In this document: positions 8,278 to 16,426 of the stretch, in pieces
Position numbering within the stretch: the stretch's first letter is position 1
Layout of the letters: the number at the start of each line of letters is the position of its first letter
Origin: CAZNLH01 sp964573995
GTDB taxonomy: Bacteria; Gemmatimonadota; CAZMKB01; CAZNLH01
NCBI GenBank assembly: GCA_964573995.1
Contig: CAZNLH010000018.1
Coordinates: forward strand, 1-51,819
Length of the DNA stretch: 51,819 bases
Direction of reading: 5' to 3'
The notes under the pieces: model-generated
Told to the model about the DNA's origin: nothing
Databases searched by the model: none
Seen by the model: the letters and a program-made list of their open reading frames with translations, nothing else
Made by a program: the position numbers and the translations under genes

Positions 8278-9209
8278 AGAGGGAGACCCTGGTCTGGATC
8301 ATTCTGATCTCAATTGGAATCGTTTTCCTCGCCGGCAGGTCCCTGTTCACTGAACAGGGAATGGGCAAGGTATACGTGCGGGCGGTGCAGGTGAATCCGC
8401 AGGATCCCAACCCCGCGCATCGGTGGATTAGTTATGAGAAGGCACTCCCCAGGGATTACTATAAGGCCGTTGCGGAGAATCCTGCCCAGAGCGAATACAA
8501 GTTGGACGTCTGGCGAACGATCGGCCTCTGGGTGGCTGCCTTCTTCACCCTCTTCATTATGTCCTTCCTTTACAAGGACAACCCCTTTTACAAGATTGCC
8601 GAGGCCGTTGTGGTGGGGGTCTCCGCCGGGTACTGGATGGTCGTGGGCTTTTGGACCACGATAGTACCCAACCTCCTTGGCAAACTCTTTCCGGCATGGG
8701 TAAAGGGGTGGGCGATGCCGGGGCTCAATGCACAGGCGGAATTGTCCTATTTCATACCTCTGATTCTCGGAGTGATGCTCCTCTGGCGTCTCTCTCCCAA
8801 GGGCTCCTGGATCAGCCGGTGGCCCCTCGCATTTATCATAGGCACTACCGCCGGCATACGGTTAATGGGTTTCATTCACGCGGATTTTCTCAGCCAGATC
8901 AGGAATACGATCATGACCGTATGGGTCGTGGATCCAGGGGGATCATTCCTGTTCTGGGATTCTCTCAAGAGCCTTGTCTTGATAATCGGGATCCTCTCCT
9001 CGATAGTGTACTTTTTCTTCTCCGTTGAGCACAAGGGCTTCATGGGGAAGACCGCCAACCTCGGCATCTGGTTCTTGATGGTAACCTTCGGCGCGGCGTT
9101 CGGATACACGGTGATGGGACGTATTGCGCTGCTGGCCATCCGCCTCGAGTTCCTTCTGGATGACTGGCTCTGGCTGATCGATCCGTCCATGAAGCGAATG
9201 GGAATGTGA
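8274..9209 (+). CDS. polytopic membrane protein closing the MutL/DUF6754 operon
   Basis: The 311-residue product begins with a membrane helix (WIILISIGIVFLAGRSLF), has a ~50-residue loop containing PQDPNPAHRWISYEKALPRDYY, and then about seven further membrane segments. The start codon overlaps the previous stop (ATGA at 8274). It is the last gene before a strand switch; no U-rich terminator is evident in the 63-base gap that follows. No motif links it to a known transporter. The conserved-looking loop rich in W, P and charged residues may contact the DUF6754 protein. Function unknown. Confidence 0.7.
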   Translation: MKRETLVWIILISIGIVFLAGRSLFTEQGMGKVYVRAVQVNPQDPNPAHRWISYEKALPRDYYKAVAENPAQSEYKLDVWRTIGLWVAAFFTLFIMSFLYKDNPFYKIAEAVVVGVSAGYWMVVGFWTTIVPNLLGKLFPAWVKGWAMPGLNAQAELSYFIPLILGVMLLWRLSPKGSWISRWPLAFIIGTTAGIRLMGFIHADFLSQIRNTIMTVWVVDPGGSFLFWDSLKSLVLIIGILSSIVYFFFSVEHKGFMGKTANLGIWFLMVTFGAAFGYTVMGRIALLAIRLEFLLDDWLWLIDPSMKRMGM

Positions 9210-9272
9210 TTGCCCCGAGGCGTGCCCAGTCCTGCAGGTCGCCCGAGAAACGGGAACTTATGCAACTGAGCA

Positions 9273-10115
9273 CTAATTCCGGGTGATCGACCCCGAGGGT
9301 ATCAGTTCCCTGTTATATGGGTCGAGTTGGTAGGCCCAGTCGAAGACCATGTAAACGTCGATGAGGTTCGTCACCCTGACCTGGGCGTAGTTCCCGTCCT
9401 CTGTCTGGAGGACGTAGGTGTGGTTCAGGACGAGTGATACCGGCCCGTTCAATACCCAACCCGGGTCGCTGGAATCTGGGGCATAGTCGACATCGCTGAA
9501 ACCGCTCGTAGTCCCCATATCGATGATCCGGGTGTTCCGAGATTGCGTGTTGCCACCGTAAAGCCACCTTTGTCCCGAATCGGAGTCATACTGGAAGTAG
9601 AAGTCGGCCTTGGGGTCGCTGCTTGCGGTCACTCCGCTCATGATGGTGGTCGCGAGTTGGAAGGAGAAGGCGCTGGTTGAGGGGTCGGTAGAGTTGCTTG
9701 TCAATTGCACGTCGTATCCGGTAGGTCTCGGGGTGTCGAAGACCGATTCCTTGGAAAGGGCGCTCTCGTTACCGAGGGTATCGAACGCCGAGACGGCATA
9801 GTAGTAAGTGCCGCCGTTCCTGACGTCCATGTCTATGTAATTTGTATCGGCAGTCGTGGCGGTCAGGTAAAAATTCACGTCGTCGAAACTGTAGTATATG
9901 TTGTACGCCTCGAGGTCCGGCTCACGGTTGGAGTCCCACGTGAGGCTGACGAATCCATCCCCCGTAACGCTGTGGAGCCCTGAAGGAGGAGATGGGGGAG
10001 TGGTATCGTAGATCGGCCCGGATGGATTGCTCCCTCCTCCGCAACCAGCCGGCAGTATGAGTAGTATGAAAAAGAGGAGCAATCCGACCGTCAACAAGGT
10101 ATTCCTGTAACTCAT
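9273..10115 (-). CDS. lipoprotein with fibronectin type III domain
   Basis: The N-terminus is a lipoprotein signal ending in the lipobox LPAGC, so Cys25 should be lipidated. A fibronectin type III domain follows (~48-130; PPSPPSGLHS, VSLTWDSNREPDLEAYNIYYS, YYYAVSAFDTLGNESALS). The C-terminal ~145 residues are beta-rich with YFQYDSDSGQRWLYGG and YAQVRVTNLIDVYMVFDWAY and are not recognised. ATG at 10115 is fixed by a perfect AAGGAGG five to eight bases upstream; the open frame continues a further 11 codons without a better site. It lies alone, tail to tail with the preceding operon. It should be an envelope-anchored binding or structural protein. The FN3 fold is shared with the DUF6754 protein, but so is much of this lineage's secretome. 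Confidence 0.75.
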   Translation of the reverse strand: MSYRNTLLTVGLLLFFILLILPAGCGGGSNPSGPIYDTTPPSPPSGLHSVTGDGFVSLTWDSNREPDLEAYNIYYSFDDVNFYLTATTADTNYIDMDVRNGGTYYYAVSAFDTLGNESALSKESVFDTPRPTGYDVQLTSNSTDPSTSAFSFQLATTIMSGVTASSDPKADFYFQYDSDSGQRWLYGGNTQSRNTRIIDMGTTSGFSDVDYAPDSSDPGWVLNGPVSLVLNHTYVLQTEDGNYAQVRVTNLIDVYMVFDWAYQLDPYNRELIPSGSITRN

Positions 10116-10449
10116 TTTCCGATCCTCCTTCTTGCACTCACGTACCAAGGAAAGGGCTGGTATCGATTATCGGTTCAATGGGTCGGCTCGTGTGAGGATT
10201 ATTATCCTCTGGGCCGCTGACCGGAGATTCGTCTTATATGAAAAGCAACCTCCGTGCCATATCGGACAGAGTCATGGAGCCATTTCTAATGAAGGCTATA
10301 ACTATTTACCATACATTATATTAAGCACGATATATTAAGTATTACTATAAGACCATATAAAGGAGTGTCTTTCTCGTTGCTACAATTCTCCTTTGAATAT
10401 GTCCTCATTTATAGACATCAGGACGAACCCTGGTATCCATTGATTATCC

Positions 10450-10478
10450 TTGATTTTTCCCACAGAGCATATTAGAAT
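10450..10478 (+). promoter_or_regulatory. sigma-70-type promoter for the 10601 gene
   Basis: TTGATT at 10450-10455 and TAGAAT at 10473-10478 are spaced by 17 bases. Transcription should begin near 10485, about 115 bases ahead of the ATG at 10601. Confidence 0.55.
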
Positions 10479-10487
10479 AACACCTTG

Positions 10488-10521
10488 ATCGGTCGGAGAA
10501 GATGCGGCTAATCCGACCGAT
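10488..10521 (+). repeat. nine-base inverted repeat at predicted transcript start
   Basis: ATCGGTCGG at 10488-10496 and CCGACCGAT at 10513-10521 are perfect complements with a 16-base loop. Because the predicted start of transcription is near 10485, the RNA would begin with this hairpin. It may stabilise the transcript or, as DNA, be an operator. It lacks a U-run, so it is not a terminator. Confidence 0.6.
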
Positions 10522-10600
10522 AATTTCTACTTGTGGATGACGACTGATGTCATTGACCGGTAGCGGAACAGTCCTGAATTTCGGGAGAGGAGATCCCACC

Positions 10601-11173
10601 ATGTCGGAGCACCCGAAGAGGAAGAGAGAGCGGGATCGTCGTATCAAGTTCCTCAAGTTGAGGATCCGCGAACTGGAAAGGCATGCACTCAGCATGGAAT
10701 GGTCGTTCTATCGACTGGGTTTTTTCATGTTGGGCCTGGCGGAGGAATATCCTTATCTCGGGCAAAAGATGGTCGCCAGCCTCAAGAGTGTGCTCCTCGA
10801 GGAAGCGGAAATGGTCAACGAGATATACCGTCGCCAGATTCGCCGTCTCGAGGCCATCAATGCCCCGGATGATCTATTGCGGATGTTGCATGAGAAAAAG
10901 AAGCATGCCGAGGCGAGGGTCGACGACATCTTTGATCTCTCGCCGGAGAATGCCTTGAGAGACATGGAGGGTAAGCTCCGAGAGCACTTCAGGAAATATC
11001 TCGAAGACAAGGCCAACTCGTTTATCTTGCATGAACTGTCTATGCTGGGAGAAGCGGACGAAGAGGAAGAACTGAACCGGGAATTGGAATTCCTGGAGGA
11101 ACTGGAGGATGAAGAGAACTGGGGTAATTTTTACTCCGGTTTCGACGATTGGGAGAAGCCGCTGGATATTTAG
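10601..11173 (+). CDS. coiled-coil protein with acidic tail, unknown function
   Basis: ATG at 10601 follows GGGAGAGGAG by eight bases; the frame continues 18 codons upstream but those residues look non-coding. The 190-residue protein starts with a strongly basic stretch (KRKRERDRRIKF), continues in long helices with heptad-like leucines, and ends with an acidic segment (residues ~145-175, rich in EEL). The charge layout suggests a nucleic-acid or ribosome contact at the front and an interaction tail at the back, which is inference. It stands alone between two hairpin-bearing gaps. No family is recognised and there is no signal peptide. Confidence 0.65.
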   Translation: MSEHPKRKRERDRRIKFLKLRIRELERHALSMEWSFYRLGFFMLGLAEEYPYLGQKMVASLKSVLLEEAEMVNEIYRRQIRRLEAINAPDDLLRMLHEKKKHAEARVDDIFDLSPENALRDMEGKLREHFRKYLEDKANSFILHELSMLGEADEEEELNRELEFLEELEDEENWGNFYSGFDDWEKPLDI

Positions 11174-11549
11174 ATGATCAGGTGGTCGCTTCGCGGCGCC
11201 CGTTCAAGGCATTGATGCTGAGGATCCCTCCTTCAAACCGTCCCTGAGGCTTGAGTCGCATCGGTCGTAATTAGTAGACTTCCTGCCGGTGCTGAACCTT
11301 GTTCGTTATCCATTACTTGGTCGATTGCCCCGTTGATCTGTCAGCAGGGCAATCGAAGTATGGGCCGGCCCTCTCCCGCCTAACAGGTTGATCTCTAGTG
11401 GAGGACATTTCACTCCTTCATTGTTATATTGAAACAATAGGTCCTGTTGGTTGGACGAAGCGTTCCTTTGTGTATCCGGCAACGGGCAATTCCCGAGGGC
11501 TTGATTTTCATCAATCGGTCGCGATGACCTTAGTGGAAAGAGACAGGCC
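11174..11549. other. 376-base gap with extended hairpin
   Basis: No gene is supported. TCGATTGCCC at 11321-11330 pairs perfectly with GGGCAATCGA at 11347-11356, and the loop can fold further (GTTGA with TCAGC around TCTG), so the whole is about 15 base pairs with one C-A mismatch. There is no U-run. A second, shorter repeat (ATTGTT / AACAAT) lies at 11420-11438. I do not see a cobalamin riboswitch before the B12-binding gene. Confidence 0.55.
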
Positions 11550-13109
11550 ATGAAAATCTTGTTATACAACCCCGACAACGGTGTAACGCGCAATTTCATG
11601 CCGCACCTCTGGATGTTCCTGTTGAAGGCGATAACACCGGCCGGTCATGAGGTCTTGCTGGTAGACGGCAACGCTCAGGCAATGAATGAGGCAGAACTCG
11701 TGCAATTCGTGCGGCGACATGGGGTCGGGCTCGTGGGAATCGGTGCGATGACACGCATGATAGCAAAGGCGTATCGTATGGCCGATGCAATCCGGGCCTC
11801 GGGTGTCCCTGTCGTGATGGGGGGACCACACGTCACTGAACTCCCGGATGAAGCCCTCGGTCGTCAAGACGGCGGTCAACGCCATGCCGATGCAGTGGCC
11901 CTCGGTGAAGCGGATGAGACATGGCCCAGGATAGTAGAGGATGCCGCCCGTGGGCAATTAAAGGAACGGTATAAACCTGTCGATGCAATGGGTAGGGAGC
12001 AAAAGCCAAGCCTGCAGCCCTATCCGGTCATTCCATGGGAGAGCCTTGAACTCGATCAGTTCGATCTCGTTCCCGGGATATTGCGGCCGATATTCGGACA
12101 CCTGGGCAGTGGTTGGGGGAAATTTTACATGATCCCGATGGAGACCGGGAGGGGTTGCCCATACGGCTGCGAGTTTTGCACCGTCACCGGCTTTTTCGGT
12201 GATTCCATTCGATTCCGCACCAACCGGAGTGTCGTCGACGAACTGCTGCGGTTGAAGGCGCGTGAACGAAGAGAGGGGGGCAAGATCGCGGTATTTTTCG
12301 TGGATGACAACTTTGCCATCAACGTCAAGCGCACGAAGGCACTCCTGCGAGATATCATTACCGCTGATGCACGACTGCCATGGGTGGCCCAGATCAGCGT
12401 GAATCTCCTGAAGGATGAGGAACTCATCAGCCTGATAGCCGAATCGGGCGGGAAATGGATATTCGTGGGCATGGAGTCGATCGACTCCGTCAACCTTGCC
12501 GACATGAAAAAAGGGCAGAACAAGCCTGGTGACTATGGCGCCGCACTGGCTCGCCTTGCGGACCATAACATATTTGCCATTACCTCCTTCATATTCGGCA
12601 TGGACAACGATACACCCGGCGTGGCGGATCGCACCTTGCGGGAGATTCGCAAGTGGCCACCCGGCCTGCCTGTATTTGGACAGTTGACCCCATACCCCTC
12701 AACGCCGCTGTATGCAAGACTGGAGGCCTCGGGGAGATTGGACCGACCGAGGCATTGGATGGACTTTACCCCTTTTCTAATGGCTCATCGGCCACTAAAG
12801 ATGACGATCTCGGAGGTACAGGCAGAGATTGAACATGCATGGTCGGTCTCATACAGTCCTGAGAGGAACGCAGAGGTCATAGAATCTATCAGTGACAAGC
12901 ATGTCGCTTATCGTATCCTGCACCTCGTTGTGCGTCTCTTTTTTCGAGGGATTTATTTCCCGCAATTGGGCAAGTGGGCATGGATCAAGGTGATCGGTCA
13001 GAATCGGCGGACGATTTTCAAACTTATCTGGGCTTGCCTGAGGGGCTTCATCCCGACACGGCGAAAACGGGTGGAGGAGCAATCGATACTATCGACCAAA
13101 ACACCTTGA
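11550..13109 (+). CDS. cobalamin-binding radical SAM protein, BchE-like layout
   Basis: Residues ~1-135 form a Rossmann-like B12-binding region (MKILLYNPDN start; VGLVGIGAMTRMI; VPVVMGGPHVTELPDEAL). The radical SAM core follows, with the [4Fe-4S] cysteines C203, C207 and C210 in GCPYGCEFC. A canonical B12 DxHxxG motif is not obvious, so cobalamin may bind base-off without a histidine, as in many members of this group. The ~90-residue C-terminus is basic and partly hydrophobic (ILHLVVRLFFRGIYFPQLG). The family performs methylations or ring chemistry on lipids and natural products; the substrate here is unknown. The gene is a single transcription unit whose stop overlaps the promoter of tRNA-Phe. 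Confidence 0.85.
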   Translation: MKILLYNPDNGVTRNFMPHLWMFLLKAITPAGHEVLLVDGNAQAMNEAELVQFVRRHGVGLVGIGAMTRMIAKAYRMADAIRASGVPVVMGGPHVTELPDEALGRQDGGQRHADAVALGEADETWPRIVEDAARGQLKERYKPVDAMGREQKPSLQPYPVIPWESLELDQFDLVPGILRPIFGHLGSGWGKFYMIPMETGRGCPYGCEFCTVTGFFGDSIRFRTNRSVVDELLRLKARERREGGKIAVFFVDDNFAINVKRTKALLRDIITADARLPWVAQISVNLLKDEELISLIAESGGKWIFVGMESIDSVNLADMKKGQNKPGDYGAALARLADHNIFAITSFIFGMDNDTPGVADRTLREIRKWPPGLPVFGQLTPYPSTPLYARLEASGRLDRPRHWMDFTPFLMAHRPLKMTISEVQAEIEHAWSVSYSPERNAEVIESISDKHVAYRILHLVVRLFFRGIYFPQLGKWAWIKVIGQNRRTIFKLIWACLRGFIPTRRKRVEEQSILSTKTP

Positions 13110-13134
13110 TTTTCGGCCGGGGCTTTTGTAATTT
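13106..13134 (+). promoter_or_regulatory. promoter of tRNA-Phe
   Basis: TTGATT at 13106-13111 overlaps the stop codon of the radical SAM gene; TAATTT is at 13129-13134, spacing 17. Transcription should begin about nine bases before the tRNA. Confidence 0.5.
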
Positions 13135-13149
13135 TCAACCACCGAATTT

Positions 13150-13222
13150 GCCGGGGTAGCTCAGTCGGTAGAGCAGGGGACTGAAAATCCCTGTGTCCGT
13201 GGTTCGATTCCGCGCCCCGGCA
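13150..13222 (+). tRNA. tRNA-Phe (GAA), CCA not encoded
   Basis: The 73 bases fold as a standard cloverleaf. Acceptor arm GCCGGGG/CCCCGGC with discriminator A, D-stem GCTC/GAGC, anticodon stem GGGGA/TCCCT with loop CTGAAAA (anticodon GAA), and a T-arm containing TTCGATT. The 3' end is not followed by CCA but by TTTTTT at 13223-13228, which can serve as the transcription stop. CCA must be added by the nucleotidyltransferase. Confidence 0.95.
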
Positions 13223-13349
13223 TTTTTTAATAATCACTGTGTCCTGCACACAAGCGGCAAGTTAACGGTTCCATCCGGAGGCCCGTTCACCCCAAGGTTG
13301 ACTTGCAATCCACCCTGTTATCAAAAGATAGAGTTGAGTGGCATGCGCC

Positions 13350-14765
13350 TCAACAGAGCAGGCTATCCCCTGTCTGGCGCTCGATGAAGGAGGGGTTTCG
13401 CTCCAGGAGGGTGACGTAGATCTCGAGGCATTTGTGAAACCATAGCCTGAGCCATTCGCACTTGGGAGTGTAAGTGCGCGTGTGGTCGTTGTAATGAAGG
13501 ACGGATTGATAATAGCAGCCCCCGCTGCAGATATAGCGGATCCAGCAATCCCGGCAGGGCGACTTGTTGAATACGCTGACCGAGCGCAGAAATTCGACCT
13601 GCTTCTCGGTGTCGATGCCTGTTTCCAGGTCTCCGATTGAATAGGCCGATCTCCCAACGAGCCGGTGACACATATAAAGTTGACCGTCGGGATCACCGGC
13701 GTACAGGCGCATCCCCGCTCCACACGGGTAGGCCTTGCTTATTCCTTCATGGAGTTGCTTCAGCAGGTTGGTGACGTTGGTGAAGCCATAATATTCCCCG
13801 CGGATCGCCATGTCGAGATAGTTGTCTGCCGCTCTTGCGAATTCGGCACTGAGGGTCGCCATCTCCTCGTCTCTCAACCCGAGATCATCCTCCTCTGTCA
13901 CGTCCACCGGGGATATACCTACCTCAAAAAATCCAATCCCGAGGAGATGGTCAATGATCTCCTTGACCTTCAAACTCTTGCGGGTAAGGGTCACGCGCGC
14001 GGGGACGGGCCTGCTCTTCAGGAAGGGAAGAACGTTTCGAATGACCGTCTCGTAAGTACCAGTTCCGTCCGCCCTGATTCGGGTGTAATCGTGGACCTCG
14101 CGGGGGCCATCGATGCTTACCGTGACCAGGATCCGGTTGTCGTTGAGGAACCGGATCTTCTTATCGTCGAGGAGAGTGGCATTGGTAGTAAGATCGAAAG
14201 CGATCGTCTTCCCGCACTCGCTCGCCCGTCTTAGGCCATAGTTCACGGTCGATTCGATGACGGGAAAGTTGAGCAGCGGCTCACCTCCGAAGAAAGTCAT
14301 AAATACCCTGTCGGATTTCCCCGACTTTTCGAGGAGGAAATCGACGTATCGCCTGGCGGTTTCCTCGTCGATGAAGGTGGCATCTCCCCCATAGCGTCCG
14401 TTGTCGGCATAACAGTACCTGCAGGTCAGGTTGCAGGAATGGGAGACGTTGCAGATCAGGTGTGTGACGCTACCCGGCTCCACGGGGATTGTACTCAAGA
14501 AATCGTGGCCCGATCCTCCCCCACTGGGCAGCAGTATCTGGGAGGATTTCAGGCCGTCGATCACATCGGTGAGCGAGTCCGGGGTTATGTGTTTTTGCAG
14601 GATGGTTGCGAGTTCATCTTCCGATACACCGGTCCTCCCCTTCAATTCTTCCATGGCACTCATTGTCGGCGCGTCACCGCGCCAGATAGAACAACTCGGC
14701 AATGCCATGAAATAGACAGAACCGTTCATGCGAAATGGATAGAATTCCCCGATATCGAAGTACAA
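13350..14765 (-). CDS. radical SAM/SPASM enzyme with N-terminal PqqD-like region
   Basis: Residues ~1-80 resemble a PqqD-like peptide-recognition element. The radical SAM core carries C111, C115 and C118 in SCNLTCRYCYADNGRYGG, then FFGGEPLLN, DLTTNATLL and VSIDGPREVHD. The C-terminal SPASM region (~395-435) has CRDCWIRYICSGGCYYQS and a further CEW for auxiliary clusters. This layout is that of RiPP maturases such as the SCIFF-maturase and QhpD groups, which form thioether links in peptides; assignment to either is inference. I found no cysteine-rich precursor peptide next to it. The start is TTG at 14765, fixed by AAAGGAGG eight bases upstream and by a promoter only ~17 bases before that site. 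It is divergent from a flavin reductase that could supply electrons. Confidence 0.85.
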   Translation of the reverse strand: MYFDIGEFYPFRMNGSVYFMALPSCSIWRGDAPTMSAMEELKGRTGVSEDELATILQKHITPDSLTDVIDGLKSSQILLPSGGGSGHDFLSTIPVEPGSVTHLICNVSHSCNLTCRYCYADNGRYGGDATFIDEETARRYVDFLLEKSGKSDRVFMTFFGGEPLLNFPVIESTVNYGLRRASECGKTIAFDLTTNATLLDDKKIRFLNDNRILVTVSIDGPREVHDYTRIRADGTGTYETVIRNVLPFLKSRPVPARVTLTRKSLKVKEIIDHLLGIGFFEVGISPVDVTEEDDLGLRDEEMATLSAEFARAADNYLDMAIRGEYYGFTNVTNLLKQLHEGISKAYPCGAGMRLYAGDPDGQLYMCHRLVGRSAYSIGDLETGIDTEKQVEFLRSVSVFNKSPCRDCWIRYICSGGCYYQSVLHYNDHTRTYTPKCEWLRLWFHKCLEIYVTLLERNPSFIERQTGDSLLC

Positions 14766-14788
14766 TTGATCGGCCTCCTTTTAAGTTC

Positions 14789-14817
14789 ATGATAGTTTAT
14801 ACCGCCTCGGAAGTCAA
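14789..14817 (-). promoter_or_regulatory. promoter of the SPASM radical SAM gene
   Basis: On the minus strand, TTGACT (14817-14812) and TATCAT (14794-14789) are spaced by 17 bases. The leader would be very short and ends in the AAAAGGAGG site before the TTG start. Confidence 0.65.
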
Positions 14818-14835
14818 GGGGAGGTTGTAGGCGAC

Positions 14836-14865
14836 TTGACACGAGAGGGTCATTATTACTAATAT
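14836..14865 (+). promoter_or_regulatory. promoter of the ferredoxin-NADP reductase gene
   Basis: TTGACA at 14836-14841 and TAATAT at 14860-14865, spacing 18. Its -35 box lies 18 bases from that of the divergent radical SAM promoter, so one regulator could control both. Confidence 0.65.
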
Positions 14866-14941
14866 CCTGGTGAATCTACACCGGGGATTCGATGGCGTAC
14901 CTACTCGATGAAATCTTGGATATCCGGAGCGGCATGCTGCG

Positions 14942-15760
14942 ATGAGCACTAAACTGAAGGCGCGGATGAAACGGGCAAGCCTTGTACAAAGGCTTTCTGT
15001 GGGGTCGGAGGACCTCGGAATCTTTACTTTCAGGCCGCATGAACCCCTCTTTTCTTTCCGTGCAGGTCAGTTCGCCTATCTCGGGCTCGATCTGGACGGC
15101 GAATTCGTCCACCGCCTGTACTCCATTACCTCCTCTCCGTACGAGCGGAAGATCATGGAGTTTTTTATCCTGCGCATACCGGGGGGGCAATTGACGCCGC
15201 ATCTCTTCGCATTGAAGGAGGGAGACGAGGTCTTTTACATGGGACCGGGCGGGAAATTCGTCCTCGAGAAGGCGGAACACAATCACCTATTGATGGTCTC
15301 CACTGGAACCGGCCTGGCGCCATTTATAAGCATGGTAAGGAAGATCCATGCCGATTGTCGGAGCGGGGAAAAACCGTTTCGGGATGTTACTATATTACAG
15401 GGCGTTAGTTACTCCAGGGACCTTGGATATCACGACGAATTGATGAACTTGAGCAAGGATCGATCGTCGGGATTCCACTACGTAGCAACGGTCAGCAGGC
15501 CTGATGAAGACGAGGGGATCAGCACAGATCTCTGCAGGGGGAGAGTGAACGATATGGTCCGCCACCTCCTCGGCGAGGAGATGAGCGGCCATGTAGAGCC
15601 GGTCCTTGGGGGGGGCCTCCACTGGGATCAGGTCATGGGGTGGATACCGCCGGAGGACACAACGGTATACGTGTGCGGCCATCCCGGGATGGCCTGTGAC
15701 GTTGAAGGAGTCGTGGGGAGGCATGGTTACGCCCAATTCATAAAGGAAGACTACTGGTAA
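14942..15760 (+). CDS. fpr: ferredoxin/flavodoxin--NADP(+) reductase
   Basis: The protein exchanges electrons between NADPH and ferredoxin or flavodoxin through FAD. FAD-binding domain ~10-110 with RLYSITSSP (the RxYS motif) and GGQLTPHLF; NADP domain ~115-272 with STGTGLAPFISMVR and VYVCGHPGM; the C-terminus KEDYW ends in an aromatic residue, as in the Fpr group. Its 272 residues fit that group. It is transcribed away from the SPASM radical SAM gene from a closely linked promoter and could feed electrons to its clusters (inference). Its last ten bases overlap the convergent OsmC gene. The ribosome site before ATG 14942 is weak. Confidence 0.88.
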   Translation: MSTKLKARMKRASLVQRLSVGSEDLGIFTFRPHEPLFSFRAGQFAYLGLDLDGEFVHRLYSITSSPYERKIMEFFILRIPGGQLTPHLFALKEGDEVFYMGPGGKFVLEKAEHNHLLMVSTGTGLAPFISMVRKIHADCRSGEKPFRDVTILQGVSYSRDLGYHDELMNLSKDRSSGFHYVATVSRPDEDEGISTDLCRGRVNDMVRHLLGEEMSGHVEPVLGGGLHWDQVMGWIPPEDTTVYVCGHPGMACDVEGVVGRHGYAQFIKEDYW

Positions 15761-16203
15761 TCGCCCGCCTGACCTTCCCGCCTCACGTTCACCACAACCG
15801 GTATCCCGTTTTTCACGCTCTCGGTAACGACACAGTAGTCCTTGAAGAGGTTGATACAACGAGTGAGTCTGCCCTCATCCTTCTCCGGAGTATGGACCTC
15901 GATCTCCACGCCTATCCCGCCTATCCGCAGCCTCCCCTTCTCGTTCCTGGCCATATTGACCTCCACATGGGCGTGCATGCCGCTCGATTGCACCCTCGCC
16001 TTCTGGAGGCAGAACTGGAGGCTGGCACTGAGACAGGTACCGACCGCGGCGGCGAGTGCCCGCGATGGATTCGGCCCGCGAGATCCCCCCAAGGGCTCCG
16101 GTTCGTCGAGGAGAAGATCAGGCACCCCTTCAATGCCGAAGTCCACCTTGAAGGCGTAATTGTCCGTCTGACGGATATCGATTGCGAATCTCTCTTCTGA
16201 CAA
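15751..16203 (-). CDS. OsmC/Ohr family protein
   Basis: A 150-residue OsmC-like thiol protein, a family that reduces organic hydroperoxides or protects against oxidative stress. The two family cysteines appear as C57 in AVGTCLSASLQFC and C124 in KDYCVVTESVKNGIPV, with extra cysteines at 65 and 116. The start is TTG at 16203, nine bases after AAAGGAGG. The gene is convergent with the reductase and shares ten bases with it. Whether it is a peroxidase or one of the many uncharacterised OsmC proteins cannot be told from sequence alone. Confidence 0.85.
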   Translation of the reverse strand: MSEERFAIDIRQTDNYAFKVDFGIEGVPDLLLDEPEPLGGSRGPNPSRALAAAVGTCLSASLQFCLQKARVQSSGMHAHVEVNMARNEKGRLRIGGIGVEIEVHTPEKDEGRLTRCINLFKDYCVVTESVKNGIPVVVNVRREGQAGDYQ

Positions 16204-16426
16204 GGGCTGGATCCTCCTTTCTTCTTCGGTGAGGTCTTGGTCGATTCTCCATGGTAGTGCTTACGGCCATTGGCTGCGGATTGACAACCTCTCATCTTAC
16301 CCGGAGGTTACCTTTATAGACCTTAACCTATACCCGATTGGCCTCAAATTCCAGGAGTTTTCCAAATCCTCGATTTTTTATCCCGGAATTGACTGGGGAC
16401 CGATATTTTCGTAATATTGGGGCGAA

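Larger units (their letters stand above)
10116..10600. other. 485-base divergent intergenic region, AT-rich, with repeats
   Basis: This gap separates the minus-strand lipoprotein from the plus-strand coiled-coil gene. Bases ~10285-10370 are markedly AT-rich against a GC-rich background. A nine-base direct repeat TATATTAAG occurs at 10317-10325 and 10331-10339. The plus-strand promoter and a start-site hairpin (listed separately) lie at 10450-10521. No gene is supported. Confidence 0.6.

Noticed and set aside
11174..11549. Cobalamin riboswitch before the B12-type radical SAM gene
   Set aside because: No B12-box-like sequence was seen; only simple hairpins occur.
13223..13349. Precursor peptide for the SPASM radical SAM enzyme
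   Set aside because: Small frames here and in 14766-14941 lack cysteine-rich repeats, a leader and a ribosome site.
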